From FEN-1139 sp038207155 (GTDB lineage: Bacteria; Myxococcota_A; Polyangia; Polyangiales; Polyangiaceae), in contig JBBRAB010000014.1 in the NCBI GenBank assembly GCA_038207155.1, positions 51,065-115,064 on the forward strand: DNA of 64,000 nt, in the 5' to 3' direction. Position 1 is the first letter of the stretch, and each line of letters starts with the position of its first letter. The notes beneath the pieces are model-generated. The model was not told the origin of the DNA. It saw nothing but the letters and a program-made list of their open reading frames with translations, and searched no databases. The position numbers and the translations under genes were made by a program. Positions 7,147-16,335 of this stretch are shown in pieces.

Positions 7147-8474
7147 CCGAGGCACCTTCGCGCTTCGGCGAGCACCTCGGCGAGCACCTCACGCACTGGC
7201 AGATTGACCTCTCTCGCGAGCCTGACGCAGACGTCGAACTCGGGTTTGAGCTGAGGTGGACCGAAAGGTCCACCGCTCACCTTGACCGGTACCTCGCCAA
7301 AGCGCGTCATGATCTGAACGAACTCACGCGGACGCTCGGTGCGCGAGAGCACCTGGCGCCGCACCCCAAGCGTCGTTGTCTCGCGCATCAGGGTCGCCGT
7401 CAGCGCGGCCTCTTGGTCCGCTGGCACGATTGCACTCAGGATCAGGCCGGGACGCCCCTTTTTCGTCGTGACTGGGACCGCCCAAGCGTCGAACGCGCCC
7501 AGCTCAACCAGCAGCGCCAGCGCATGACCCGCGAGCTCACCGGTGAGATCGTCCACGTTGGCTTCAAGCAAGATCGGCCCTCCCGCGCCCCCCTGAAACC
7601 GGTTGGGCTCGCCAAGCACGACGCGGAGCAGGTTGGGGCGATCGGGCAGGACCTGAGTTCCCGCGCCCCAACCGATGGACTCCGGCATCATAGCGGGCCA
7701 TTCGCTGAAGCGTGCCACCGACGCCAGGATGGCCGCGCCCGTCGGCGTCACCAGCTCTGCCGCGATCCCAGCGTCGTAAGTCGGGCAACCGGTGAGGCAG
7801 CCAAGCGTCGCTGGTGCGGGCACGGGAATCACTCCGTGTCGGCACTGGATGAACCCTCGACCGAGCGGTAGCGGCGAGCTGAGCACCTCCGCCCCGAGAT
7901 AGTCGAGTGCGGCGGCGGCCCCCACGATGTCCGCGATTGAATCGATCGCGCCGACCTCGTGAAAATGCACCTGCTCAAGGGCGATGCGGTGCACCGCGGC
8001 CTCTGCCACACCCAGCCGCTGAAAAATCCGCAACGCAAGTTCGCGCGCACCCGGACTCAGCTCGGCGCGCTCGATCACCGACACAATTTCCGGATAGCTC
8101 CGCTCGGGATGCTGACCCTCGAGCGTCACGTTGAAGCGGCTGGCACCGAGGGCGCCGACCCAACCCTGGTCCACGCTGAGCGAAAAACCGCTGAGCCCGA
8201 GGGCGAACACGGCATCGCTGACGACAGCGAAAGGCACGCCGAGATCGAGCAGGGCCGCGACCGTCATGTCGCCAGCCACCCCACTGAAGGCGTCAAAATA
8301 CAGGTATTTCCCCTGGCCTGCGCCGCGCGGCAGTTCCGGAGCCTGACAGGGCTGCTCGCCACCGGCGACGAAACCGACGCGCCCCCCCTTGCCACTGTGA
8401 CCGTGCTCATGGCTGTGACCGTGCTCATGGCCGTGACCAGTGCTGGTATGGGGCGTCCGACTTGAATCGCTCAT
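7143..8474 (-). CDS. larC: LarC, nickel insertion protein of the Ni-pincer cofactor
   Basis: LarC inserts nickel into pyridinium-3,5-bisthiocarboxylic acid mononucleotide to make the nickel-pincer nucleotide of lactate racemase and related enzymes (CTP-dependent). The 443-residue protein is full-length and in one frame. This differs from Lactobacillus, where larC1/larC2 are joined by a programmed frameshift. After a His/Gly-rich N-terminal stretch (about residues 14-27, likely metal-binding) comes the DAFSGVAGDMTVAALLDLG signature. Later there are ANVDDLTGE and a C-terminal TTKKGRPG/TTLGVRR region typical of the family. It overlaps larB by four bases (ATGA). An 18-bp tandem repeat (from about 8396) encodes part of the His-rich stretch. 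Confidence 0.92.
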   Translation of the reverse strand: MSDSSRTPHTSTGHGHEHGHSHEHGHSGKGGRVGFVAGGEQPCQAPELPRGAGQGKYLYFDAFSGVAGDMTVAALLDLGVPFAVVSDAVFALGLSGFSLSVDQGWVGALGASRFNVTLEGQHPERSYPEIVSVIERAELSPGARELALRIFQRLGVAEAAVHRIALEQVHFHEVGAIDSIADIVGAAAALDYLGAEVLSSPLPLGRGFIQCRHGVIPVPAPATLGCLTGCPTYDAGIAAELVTPTGAAILASVARFSEWPAMMPESIGWGAGTQVLPDRPNLLRVVLGEPNRFQGGAGGPILLEANVDDLTGELAGHALALLVELGAFDAWAVPVTTKKGRPGLILSAIVPADQEAALTATLMRETTTLGVRRQVLSRTERPREFVQIMTRFGEVPVKVSGGPFGPPQLKPEFDVCVRLAREVNLPVREVLAEVLAEARRCLG

Positions 8475-9241
8475 GGTGCTGCCTTGGCGCGAACGGGGCC
8501 GAGGATCCGGAGCGCCGCCATGGCCGCACCAAACCCATTGTCAATGTTGACCACCGTGACGCCTGAGGCGCAGCTCGTCAGCATGCCCATGAGCGCCGTG
8601 AAACCTGAGAGCGCCGCGCCGTAGCCCACCGAGGTCGGCACGGCGATCAGCGGCGCCGCAATCAATCCGCCAACCACGCTCGGAAGAGCCCCCTCCATGC
8701 CTGCCACGACGATCACTACGGGCGCAGCCGATAGACGCCCGATCTCGCCCATCAGACGGTGGATCCCCGCAACACCTGCGTCGTACAAGCGGTCCACACT
8801 GGCTCCGGCAAAACGCAGGGTCTGAGCGGCTTCTTCGGCGACCGGCAAATCGCTCGTTCCCGCGGTCACCAACACCACAGGAGCCGACTCGCGCGCGCGC
8901 GGCGGAGCCCGCATCGCGACGAGAACGCGAGCCAGCGTGTCGTACTCCAGCTCGGGCAGCTCACGGCAGACCGCTTCGGCTTTGTCGGGAGCGACGCGCG
9001 TCACCAGCGCGCGACCGTGACGCTCGAGCAGCGCACGCGCGATGCCAACGATCTGCTGCACCGTCTTACCCTCACCAAACACCACCTCAGGGATGCCCTG
9101 CCGGAGGTGCCGGTGGTGGTCCACCCGCGCGTAGCCCAGATCGGCGAAGGGCAGCTGCTGGAGCTGCGTCATGGCCTGCTCGGGGGCGATTTGCCCCGTC
9201 CGGACCTGGTCGAGGAGGACGCGCAGGGTGTCGGGATCCAT
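8471..9241 (-). CDS. larB: LarB, pyridinium-3,5-biscarboxylic acid mononucleotide synthase
   Basis: LarB carboxylates and hydrolyses nicotinic acid adenine dinucleotide, the first step of Ni-pincer cofactor synthesis. The 256-residue protein has the expected N-terminal helical part (DHHRHLRQGIPEVVFGEGKT). A PurE-like carboxylase domain follows, with VVIVVAGMEGALPSVVGGL, VPTSVGYGA and VVNIDNGFGAA. It is the first gene of a larB-larC operon with a four-base overlap. LarE (the sulfur transferase) and LarA are not in this window. The gene is divergent from the membrane protein at 9331. Confidence 0.92.
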   Translation of the reverse strand: MDPDTLRVLLDQVRTGQIAPEQAMTQLQQLPFADLGYARVDHHRHLRQGIPEVVFGEGKTVQQIVGIARALLERHGRALVTRVAPDKAEAVCRELPELEYDTLARVLVAMRAPPRARESAPVVLVTAGTSDLPVAEEAAQTLRFAGASVDRLYDAGVAGIHRLMGEIGRLSAAPVVIVVAGMEGALPSVVGGLIAAPLIAVPTSVGYGAALSGFTALMGMLTSCASGVTVVNIDNGFGAAMAALRILGPVRAKAAP

Positions 9242-9330
9242 GGTCCCCGAACGTCTAGACCCGCCGTGGGGAGGCGTCGACCCTCCACGAGACTTTTCCC
9301 GAGGCCCGCGGCGTGCTTCCCTCCAGGAAC

Positions 9331-9891
9331 ATGCCCGTACTGCTCTCCCCCTGGGTCGGAATCCTGCTGGGGCTCGCCTTCGCCTGGGCGAGCCAGGAGC
9401 GCCTGGCGCACGCCTCGGCGAGCAGCCCCGTCAATTCGGCACTGCTGCTCGTGATCCTGCACGGGCTGCTCGTGCATGCCCCGGTGGTCGGGTATTTCCT
9501 CGTTTACGCGCCAGACTGGTCCTACGCCTATCTGTTCGATCCCACCCGCATCCCAGCCGCCATGGACATCGTCTGGCTCGTGGTGGCTGCAGGCTCACCG
9601 CTGGCAGGATTTCTCCTCGGCGCACCGGCAGCCTCACGGCGCCAAGCGGTGCCGTTTCTGCGCTGGGGTGGGGCAGTTTTGTTGGTCCTCGGCGTGACCA
9701 CGATCTGGCTCGGACCCCGCTGGTCGCTGGAAGCGACGTACGCCCAATTCCAAGGACATTTCGGCACTCGCTCCATCGCGGGCACTGATCTCGGCTACGC
9801 CCTCTTGTGGATGGGCGTAGTGGGCGGCATTGGCGCCACGCTCACCTTGCACGGCCTGCGACAGCTGGGCCAGACCTCGCGACTCGACTAG
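9331..9891 (+). CDS. Multi-pass membrane protein, unknown
   Basis: The 186-residue protein has about five hydrophobic segments: near the N terminus, around LLLVILHGLLVHAPVVGYFLVY, DIVWLVVAAGSPLAGFLLG, VLLVLGVTTIWLG and ALLWMGVVGGIGATLTL. I recognise no family. The start is ATG 9331 because AGGA lies just upstream. An in-frame GTG at 9313 would add six residues. Its last codons are the first copy of an 18-bp tandem repeat that runs on past the stop codon. Confidence 0.65.
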   Translation: MPVLLSPWVGILLGLAFAWASQERLAHASASSPVNSALLLVILHGLLVHAPVVGYFLVYAPDWSYAYLFDPTRIPAAMDIVWLVVAAGSPLAGFLLGAPAASRRQAVPFLRWGGAVLLVLGVTTIWLGPRWSLEATYAQFQGHFGTRSIAGTDLGYALLWMGVVGGIGATLTLHGLRQLGQTSRLD

Positions 9892-9986
9892 AGCGCGCGA
9901 TTCGACGAGGCCGCACGACTCGACGAGGCCGCACGACTCGACGAGGCCGCGCGACTCGACGAGGCCGCGCGATTCGACGAGGCCGC
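9879..9986. repeat. 18-bp tandem repeat, six copies, over a stop codon
   Basis: Six consecutive 18-bp units occupy 9879-9896, 9897-9914, 9915-9932, 9933-9950, 9951-9968 and 9969-9986. The common form is GCGACTCGACGAGGCCGC. The first, more diverged copy contains the last codons and TAG stop of the membrane protein gene, so the array probably grew by duplication of the gene end. It fills most of the gap to the convergent pmbA gene. Each unit holds a short CTC-GAC-GAG inverted repeat. Confidence 0.9.
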
Positions 9987-10028
9987 ATGAGCCACGCGCG
10001 ACCGTTGTCGCACGCGACGGTCCAAGGG

Positions 10029-11387
10029 CTATTCGCCCGCGATCGTCATCGAGCTGATGCGCAGAGCGGGCGAAAGGGTCGAGCTGACGCGCGGCACCTC
10101 ACAGGCGATCGCGTCGATCTGCTGCAGCATGGTGTCGAGGTTCGACGAAATCGTCACGCCGCTGACCGGGAAGGCGCGCTCTCCCGCCTCGATCCAGAAA
10201 CCCGAGGCGCCGCGTGAGTAGTCGCCCGTCATCGCGTTAAAACCAAAGCCCATCAGCTCCGTGACGTAGAGTCCGGTCCCCATGCTGCGGATCAGCTCGG
10301 CCTCGCTAAGCTGCCCCGGCACGAGGACGAAATTGCTGGTGCTGGACGAAATACTTCCGCCCCCACGCGACGCGCTCCCGGTGGGAGCTCGCCCGAGCTT
10401 TCGCGCACTCGTGAGGTCGAGCAGCGGTCCCAGGTACTTGCCATCCTGTACCACGACTCGGCGCGCGGCAGGCAACCCTTCACCGTCGTAGGCACGCGAG
10501 CCAAAGCCGCGCAAAATCGTCGGATCATCGAGCAGCGTCACCAGCGGACTGGCAACGACCGAGCCTTCACGATCGACCAAGTAGCTCGACTTGCGATAGA
10601 GCGAACCGCCGAGCAAGCATCCGGCGAAGGTCCCGATCACGGAGCGCGCCATGGCCGGATCGAACACCACGGGAGCCTGCGTCGTGGCGACGCTCCTGGC
10701 GCCGATCTGGTCGAGCGCGCGTTGAGCGGCGATTCGCCCGACCGACTCCGCTGTCTCAAGCTCTGCCAGAAAACGCGCAGCGGTGTAGTGCGAGCCGCGC
10801 CGCCTTTTTCCGTCGGTTTCCTCGACGACGGGCGACACCGAGAGGCTCGCGTAGGTACCCTGCTTGCAACCCACGAAGCCCGACGACAACACCAGCGCCG
10901 AGCGCCCGAGGACCCGGCCGCAGTGCGCGCCCTCCGAGTGCTTGACGCGCGCGTCCAGGCCGAGCGCCACCGCTTCTGCCTGGCGCGCCAGCTGAATGGC
11001 GGTCTCAACCTCGAAGCCCTCAAGCGTGACGTCGTAGAGGTCAAAATCCGCAAACGGAGGCTGCGCGAGCTGACCCGGCTCGGCCGGTGCCGCTTCGGGA
11101 TCCGGCTCGGTCAGCTCAAGCAGCCCCACCGCATCGACGACACAACGCTCGAGCCCCGCAGGGGTGAGATCGCTGGTGGAGGCGGTCGCGACCCGAGCAT
11201 CGCGGATCACGCGCAGGCTCACGCCGCGATGTCCCGCTTCCTCCAGCAGCTCCACCTCACCGAGGCGGACCATGGTCGAGAGCTCCCAGCCCTCGGACGC
11301 CGAGGCCTCCGCGACGTCAGCGCCGAGGCGCCGCGCATGTTCAACGAGGCGACTAGCGAGGGCAACCAGCTCGGCGGAATCGTTCAT
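10029..11387 (-). CDS. pmbA: PmbA/TldE, TldD-partner metalloprotease-family protein
   Basis: The 452-residue protein matches the PmbA/TldE subunit of the TldD/TldE heterodimer, which degrades unfolded peptides and matures some modified peptides. Recognisable stretches include GVSLRVIRDARVATASTSDL near residue 60 and APVVFDPAMARSVIGTFAGCLLG in the middle. Near the end are GTGLYVTELMGFGFNAMTGDYSRGASGFWIE and FPVSGVTISSNLDTML. It lacks the HExxxH zinc motif, as expected for TldE (TldD carries it). No tldD lies in the window. GAGG precedes the ATG. The GGGSISSSTSNFVL stretch fits the usual substrate-groove region. Confidence 0.9.
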   Translation of the reverse strand: MNDSAELVALASRLVEHARRLGADVAEASASEGWELSTMVRLGEVELLEEAGHRGVSLRVIRDARVATASTSDLTPAGLERCVVDAVGLLELTEPDPEAAPAEPGQLAQPPFADFDLYDVTLEGFEVETAIQLARQAEAVALGLDARVKHSEGAHCGRVLGRSALVLSSGFVGCKQGTYASLSVSPVVEETDGKRRRGSHYTAARFLAELETAESVGRIAAQRALDQIGARSVATTQAPVVFDPAMARSVIGTFAGCLLGGSLYRKSSYLVDREGSVVASPLVTLLDDPTILRGFGSRAYDGEGLPAARRVVVQDGKYLGPLLDLTSARKLGRAPTGSASRGGGSISSSTSNFVLVPGQLSEAELIRSMGTGLYVTELMGFGFNAMTGDYSRGASGFWIEAGERAFPVSGVTISSNLDTMLQQIDAIACEVPRVSSTLSPALRISSMTIAGE

Positions 11388-11556
11388 GGGCGCCTCACTT
11401 TTCCGCCTTCCCCGCGCCCAGTCAACTCAGCCCCGCTCGCGTCGAGAAATCGGCCTCAAACGCTATCCGGCGAGGTCCGTAGCCCTGGGCGAAGCCCCCG
11501 CAGGGCACGGGCCAGGGCGGCCCCAAACGACCGGCGAGCTCGGGAGCGAGCACACG

Positions 11557-12786
11557 TCACTCATAGCGAAGCGCGTCGATCGGGTCGAGCTTCGAGGCTT
11601 TTCTCGCTGGAAACAGTCCGAAGACCACCCCAACCAGCGCGCTGAACGCGACGCTCACCAGGATCACGTCGGGTTGGATCGCCATCGGCCAACCGAAGCG
11701 GTCCGCCATCAGCGTGGCAATCCCCACCCCGAGCACCACCCCGAGCAGGCCGCCGGCCAACGACAGCACCAGCGCTTCGATCAGAAACTGACCCAGAATG
11801 CTGCGCGGTTTTGCACCGATCGCCATGCGGATCCCGATCTCACGTGTCCGCTCGGTGACGCTTACCAGCATGATATTCATAATCCCGATGCCGCCCACGA
11901 GTAGCGACACGGCCGCGACGCTCGCGAGGAGCGTCGTGATCGTCTCGGTGCCCTGCTGCTGGGCACCCGCAATTTCGTTGAGGTTACGGATCGAAAAATC
12001 GTCTTCCGCGTTCACGCTCAAGCGATGTCGATCGCGGAGCAGCGCGCTGACGTCGACCAGCGCCCGAGGGGTCGCCTCGGCGCTCACCGACTGCACGAAG
12101 ATCATCCCAGTGATGTACTTGCTGACGCCACCTTGCACATTGCGCGCGAACGTCGTCACCGGGACCAGCACGACGTCGTCGTAGTCTTGACCGGTTGGCG
12201 ACTGTCCCTTACGAGCCAGCACGCCTATCACGATGAAGGGAGTCTTGCCGATCCGGAGACTCTGACCCACCGGATCTGCTGCTGCACCAAACAGATGCTC
12301 GGCCACCGTTTGCCCGAGCACCACGACTTTGGAAGCGCCGTCAAGCTCCGACCGTCCGAAGGCGTTTCCGCGAGCTACAAGCCAATTGCGGATCTGAAGA
12401 TAGTCCTCAGAGGTGCCATTGACGGAGCTCGTCCAGTTCATCTCGTCCGAAACAAGGGCCTGATTCGAGCGCAGAACGGGCGCCGCTGCCTTGACGCTCG
12501 GCACCTCGCTGCGGATCGCCGTCAGGTCGTCCCAGGTCAGCGTCGGAGCCGTCCCAAAACCGCCCACCGAGCCACCGGAAGTACTCGAACCGGGCAACAC
12601 GATCAGGAGATTCGTGCCCATCGCGGCAAAGGTGCTCTCCACCACCGCGCGGGCGCCAGAGCCGATCGCCATCATGGCGATCACCGCAGCCACGCCGATC
12701 ATGATCCCGAGCGTCGTGAGAAAGCTCCGGAGCTTGTTGCGCAGGATGGCCAGCACCGCGATTCGTAAGGTAACGAGCAGGTTCAT
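11557..12786 (-). CDS. macB: MacB-type ABC transporter permease (separate subunit)
   Basis: The 409-residue protein has the MacB/LolC-type layout. There is an N-terminal membrane helix (NKLRSFLTTLGIMIGVAAVIAMMAIG), then a large periplasmic domain (about residues 45-280). Three C-terminal helices follow, with the TERTREIGIRMAIGAK coupling motif. It pumps or mechanically drives export through a MacA/TolC-like partner rather than translocating substrate itself. The ATG at 12786 is chosen because GGGAG precedes it and the helix then begins near residue 10. The ATPase is encoded separately 40 bp upstream, unlike E. coli MacB, where it is fused. Confidence 0.9.
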   Translation of the reverse strand: MNLLVTLRIAVLAILRNKLRSFLTTLGIMIGVAAVIAMMAIGSGARAVVESTFAAMGTNLLIVLPGSSTSGGSVGGFGTAPTLTWDDLTAIRSEVPSVKAAAPVLRSNQALVSDEMNWTSSVNGTSEDYLQIRNWLVARGNAFGRSELDGASKVVVLGQTVAEHLFGAAADPVGQSLRIGKTPFIVIGVLARKGQSPTGQDYDDVVLVPVTTFARNVQGGVSKYITGMIFVQSVSAEATPRALVDVSALLRDRHRLSVNAEDDFSIRNLNEIAGAQQQGTETITTLLASVAAVSLLVGGIGIMNIMLVSVTERTREIGIRMAIGAKPRSILGQFLIEALVLSLAGGLLGVVLGVGIATLMADRFGWPMAIQPDVILVSVAFSALVGVVFGLFPARKASKLDPIDALRYE

Positions 12787-12826
12787 CGCGGGCTCCCTGC
12801 AAGCAGGGCCAACAGCTCTGGGCGAC

Positions 12827-13573
12827 TCATGGCACTTCCAGCTCCGTGTCAGCGGGGAGGGACGCGGGATCGGCAACCAGAGGCACTTGTCGTTGATCCG
12901 AGCGGATCAGCCCATCGCGCACGACCACGACGCGTGACGCAAACGAGGCAATCTCTTGCTCATGCGTCACGAGGGCAACCGTGATCCCCGCCCGTTGCAG
13001 CTCCTGAAAGAGCGCCATGACCTCGACACTGGTGCGCGAATCAAGGTTCCCCGTGGGTTCGTCTGCGAGCAGCAGCTTAGGCTCCCCCACGATCGCGCGT
13101 GCGATGGCCACGCGCTGCTGCTGGCCACCCGACAGCTGACTGGAAGTGTGACCGAGCCGCTCACCTAACCCAACGCGCTCAAGCGCGGCCGTGGCGCGTC
13201 GGTGCCGCTCGCGTGACCTGATGCCACGGTAGAGCATAGGAAGCTCAACGTTCTCGAGCGCGCTCGTGCGCGACAGCAGATTGAAGTTCTGAAAGACGAA
13301 CCCCAGAAACTCATTGCGAGCTTCCGCCAGCTCATTGCGACTCATGCGCGACACCTCGCGCCCCGCCAGGTGATAGCTGCCCGAGGTCGGGCGATCGAGG
13401 CAACCGAGTATGTTCATCAAGGTCGATTTGCCCGAGCCCGATGCGCCCATAATCGCGACAAATTCGCCCGCGGCGACGCTAAGCGAGACCCCGCGCAGAG
13501 CGCGCACCTTGACGTCGCCCGAGTCGTAGATCTTGGCCACGTTCTGGACCTCGATCAGTGAGGCCTCGGCCAT
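12827..13573 (-). CDS. MacB/LolD-type ABC transporter ATPase
   Basis: The 248-residue protein has a complete nucleotide-binding domain: Walker A GASGSGKST, Q-loop FVFQNFNLL, signature LSGGQQQRVAIARA, Walker B LLLADEPTGNLD and the H-loop VTHE. The sequence is typical of the LolD/MacB subfamily, which powers mechanotransmission across the envelope. It starts three bases after the macA stop and is followed by the permease, so the subunits are co-expressed. The C-terminal extension is short and lacks a known domain. Confidence 0.93.
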   Translation of the reverse strand: MAEASLIEVQNVAKIYDSGDVKVRALRGVSLSVAAGEFVAIMGASGSGKSTLMNILGCLDRPTSGSYHLAGREVSRMSRNELAEARNEFLGFVFQNFNLLSRTSALENVELPMLYRGIRSRERHRRATAALERVGLGERLGHTSSQLSGGQQQRVAIARAIVGEPKLLLADEPTGNLDSRTSVEVMALFQELQRAGITVALVTHEQEIASFASRVVVVRDGLIRSDQRQVPLVADPASLPADTELEVP

Positions 13574-13576
13574 GGC

Positions 13577-14872
13577 CTAGAACATCCTTCCGAGGCGCGG
13601 CGGCGCCGCACCGCCCATCACGCTCGCCGGCGCAGCGGTACTGGCCGTGGCGGGCTTTCCGTCCAGCTCGGCCTCGGTGATGATGCGGTCTCCTATCGCG
13701 AGATCACTTTTGACCAGCTCGGTGAAGCTACCGTCGGTCACGCCCGGCGTCACCGCGACCTCGTACGGTCTGCCCGCCCGCAGCACCCACAGACTGCGAC
13801 GCTCTCGCTTGCCCTTGCCGCGCATCTTGCCGGCCGCATCTTGCACTTCGGGGCTCACCTTCGGACCGCGCTCTTGGGCAGAGGCGACCACCGCGGGCAC
13901 CCCGTTGGCCTCGCGCGGCGGCGCAAACCGCAAGGCCAAATTCGACACGGCCGGAACATCGGTCTTTTCCGCCCAAACCACCGTCACCGTCGCCGTCATG
14001 CCCGGGCGCAGCTTGAGTTCCTCGTTGTTCGCCTCGATCACGGCGTCGTAGGTCACGACGTTCTGCACCGTCTGCGCAGCGTTGCGGATCTGGGCAACCT
14101 TGCCCTCAAAACGACGTCCGGAGAAGGCATCCACCGTGAAACTGGCGGCCATGCCCGCTTCAAGGCGGCCCACATCGGCTTCCGCGACGCTAGTGTGCAC
14201 CTGCATCGACCGCAGATCCTCAGCGATCGTGAACAGAACGGGCGCCTGAAGTGACGCCGCGACGGTCTGCCCCACGTCCACGTTGCGCGAGATGATCACG
14301 CCATCGATCGGTGACGCGATCTCGGTGTAGCTGAGGTTGACCTGTGCCAAATTGCGAGCTGCCGTGGCCTGCGCGAGTTGCGCGCGCGCCGCGTCAGTGC
14401 CGGCCTTCATCACCTCGACGTTGGTCTGAGCGGTTTGAAGATCGGCGGTGGAGGCCAGGGTTTGAGCGCTCAGCGCTTGGGTGCGCAGCAGCACCAGCTC
14501 GGCATCTTTTTGCTGAGCCGCAGCCTTGGCGATCGCAGCCTTGGCCGAGGCAAAGCTGGCCTGAGCCTGCGCCGCCGCCGCCGCAAACATTTGCGGATCA
14601 AGCTTGGCGATCAGCTGGCCCTTTTTCACCTTGTCGTTAAAATCGGCATAGAGCTTGATGATGCGTCCGCTCACCTGCGCGCCTACCTGAACGGTCACCT
14701 TGGCTTGCAAGGTCCCGCTGGCGGTCAGCTTGGCCGCCACCCGGCGCCGCTCGAGGGGCTGAGTTTTGTAGGTGACCCGCGGAACCGCGGGTCGGCGATA
14801 CCAGCTCCAACCTAGCCCACCAACCACAGCGAGTAAGGCGAAGACCAATCCGTAACGTGCGAGCCGTTTCAT
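13577..14872 (-). CDS. macA: MacA-like periplasmic adaptor (membrane fusion protein)
   Basis: The 431-residue adaptor has an N-terminal membrane anchor (RLARYGLVFALLAVVGGLGW). A split biotinyl-lipoyl half follows (VQVGAQVSGRIIKLYADFNDKVKKGQLIAKLDP). Next comes a coiled-coil hairpin of Ala/Gln-rich helices (about 110-185), the returning lipoyl half (ASPIDGVIISRNVDVGQTV), and beta-barrel and C-terminal domains. It bridges the MacB-type pump and the TolC-like channel. The ATG at 14872 overlaps the tolC stop (ATGA) and is preferred to 14890. An insert of about 35 residues rich in Lys/Arg (around KMRGKGKRERRS) near the C terminus is unusual. Confidence 0.92.
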   Translation of the reverse strand: MKRLARYGLVFALLAVVGGLGWSWYRRPAVPRVTYKTQPLERRRVAAKLTASGTLQAKVTVQVGAQVSGRIIKLYADFNDKVKKGQLIAKLDPQMFAAAAAQAQASFASAKAAIAKAAAQQKDAELVLLRTQALSAQTLASTADLQTAQTNVEVMKAGTDAARAQLAQATAARNLAQVNLSYTEIASPIDGVIISRNVDVGQTVAASLQAPVLFTIAEDLRSMQVHTSVAEADVGRLEAGMAASFTVDAFSGRRFEGKVAQIRNAAQTVQNVVTYDAVIEANNEELKLRPGMTATVTVVWAEKTDVPAVSNLALRFAPPREANGVPAVVASAQERGPKVSPEVQDAAGKMRGKGKRERRSLWVLRAGRPYEVAVTPGVTDGSFTELVKSDLAIGDRIITEAELDGKPATASTAAPASVMGGAAPPRLGRMF

Positions 14873-16335
14873 GGTGCCTTGTCCGAACAATGAGAGAGAA
14901 CCATCAAGGCCTGCACCTTCGCGCTCACGAGCTCAAACTCCTTGAGCACGAGGTTGACCTCGGCCTGGCGCACCGCGCCCGCCGTTGCAATGAGCTCAAA
15001 GCTAGTCGCCTGCCCCGCGCGAAACGCCAGCTGAGTGAGGCGATCGGCTTCAACCGCCAGTCGCTCGCTCCCGCGCGCCACGGTCAAGGCCTGCGAGGCG
15101 ACGCGCGTCGCGCGGCCCGCCTGAGCGATTTCTAGGCTAATCCCGCGCCGCTTGGCCTCGACGTCGTACGCGGCCTCGTCCCTCAGCGCGCGAGTGCTGC
15201 GCAGCGATCCGTAACGCACGCCACCGTCCCAGATCGGAACCGCCAGCACGGCCTGCAGGTTCCAGGTGGTGCGCGGCGACATCCCGACGTCAGCCGTCGT
15301 GCTCGCAATCGTGCTCTGCGCCTGCAGGGTCGGGAGAAACGACAGCTCGACGCTGTGAATATTGCGCTGCGTGAGCTCCAGCTGCTGCTGGGCGGCGATG
15401 TAGTCCGCGCGGTCCGACATGGCGCGCCCGGCCGGGCAAGCCCGCTGAACTTCGTCGAGCAGCCCGTTGAGCGCCAGCCCCTCGGCCACGCCCATTTGTC
15501 CGCCAACCCCGAGCGCCAAACCCAGCCCTTCCCGGGCTTGCCGCAGGCTCTCGTCGCCCGACACTACCGCTCCACGGGCGGCGGCCACGTCCTGGTCGGC
15601 GCGCACCGTGTCGAGCCCATTGCCCACGCCGAGCGCCCGCTTTCGCTCCGTGAGCAGCGCGCGCTCAAGCGCGGCTCGCAACCCCAGACGATTGAGCTCC
15701 GCCAGGCGTTCCGCTGCCACCACGCCGACGATGGAGGTCGCGATGCCGCTCGTCACCGCCCGCTTGAGCGCCTGGAGATTAGACCCCGCAAGCTGCTCAC
15801 CGCGCCGCGCGGTCCCGAGATTGTACCAGGCCTGCGTGTTGACGAGCGGCTGCACCAAAGTCACGCCACCGTTGATGTAGTCGCTCTGCGGCGTCGTCGT
15901 CGTGCGCGGAGTCAGGCCGGTCGCCGGCGAGCCGCTCATCGTCATGGTTTGGCGCGTGATGAACTGATGCGTGGCCGTCGCTTGACCGTTGATGCTGGGC
16001 AGCAGCGCTGCCAGCGCCGTACGAGTGCCTGCTTCGGCGCGCCGGATCTCCACCTGGGCCTTCCCGAGCTCGGTCGAGCGCGCTCGGATGAAACCTAGGG
16101 CTTCGTCGAACGAGCCCAGGGTGCGAGTCGCGCGTTCAGCGGGCTGCAACATGGGATCGTCGAGCAAAAGCGCGGGTGGCACTGGCGCAGGCGCAACCGG
16201 GGGTGGCGCCGGCGCTGGCGGCTGAGCGCTGAGCGCCGAGCTGAGCGCCAGCGCGCCTGCCAAGCACAGCAGTCCAAGCCGTTGCGCCAAGCTGACGCGT
16301 GCCCGTGGCCGTTGCGAGGACCCAAGTGGTGTCAC
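14869..16335 (-). CDS. TolC-like outer-membrane efflux channel
   Basis: This protein is of the OEP family and would form the exit duct for the MacAB-like pump encoded directly downstream. After a signal peptide (LGLLCLAGALALSSALSA) and a Pro/Ala linker come two repeats of long helices and strands. Recognisable pieces are GGVTLVQPLVNTQAWYNL and LQAVLAVPIWDGGVRYG, the two strand segments that precede the channel helices. The start is uncertain. GTG at 16335 gives a reasonable signal peptide, and an in-frame start at 16425 would add 30 atypical residues. It is the promoter-proximal gene of the four-gene efflux operon. Confidence 0.88.
   Translation of the reverse strand: MTPLGSSQRPRARVSLAQRLGLLCLAGALALSSALSAQPPAPAPPPVAPAPVPPALLLDDPMLQPAERATRTLGSFDEALGFIRARSTELGKAQVEIRRAEAGTRTALAALLPSINGQATATHQFITRQTMTMSGSPATGLTPRTTTTPQSDYINGGVTLVQPLVNTQAWYNLGTARRGEQLAGSNLQALKRAVTSGIATSIVGVVAAERLAELNRLGLRAALERALLTERKRALGVGNGLDTVRADQDVAAARGAVVSGDESLRQAREGLGLALGVGGQMGVAEGLALNGLLDEVQRACPAGRAMSDRADYIAAQQQLELTQRNIHSVELSFLPTLQAQSTIASTTADVGMSPRTTWNLQAVLAVPIWDGGVRYGSLRSTRALRDEAAYDVEAKRRGISLEIAQAGRATRVASQALTVARGSERLAVEADRLTQLAFRAGQATSFELIATAGAVRQAEVNLVLKEFELVSAKVQALMVLSHCSDKAP

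Noticed and set aside
9879..9986. CRISPR array
   Set aside because: The units are contiguous with no spacers and no cas genes are present, so this is a simple tandem repeat.
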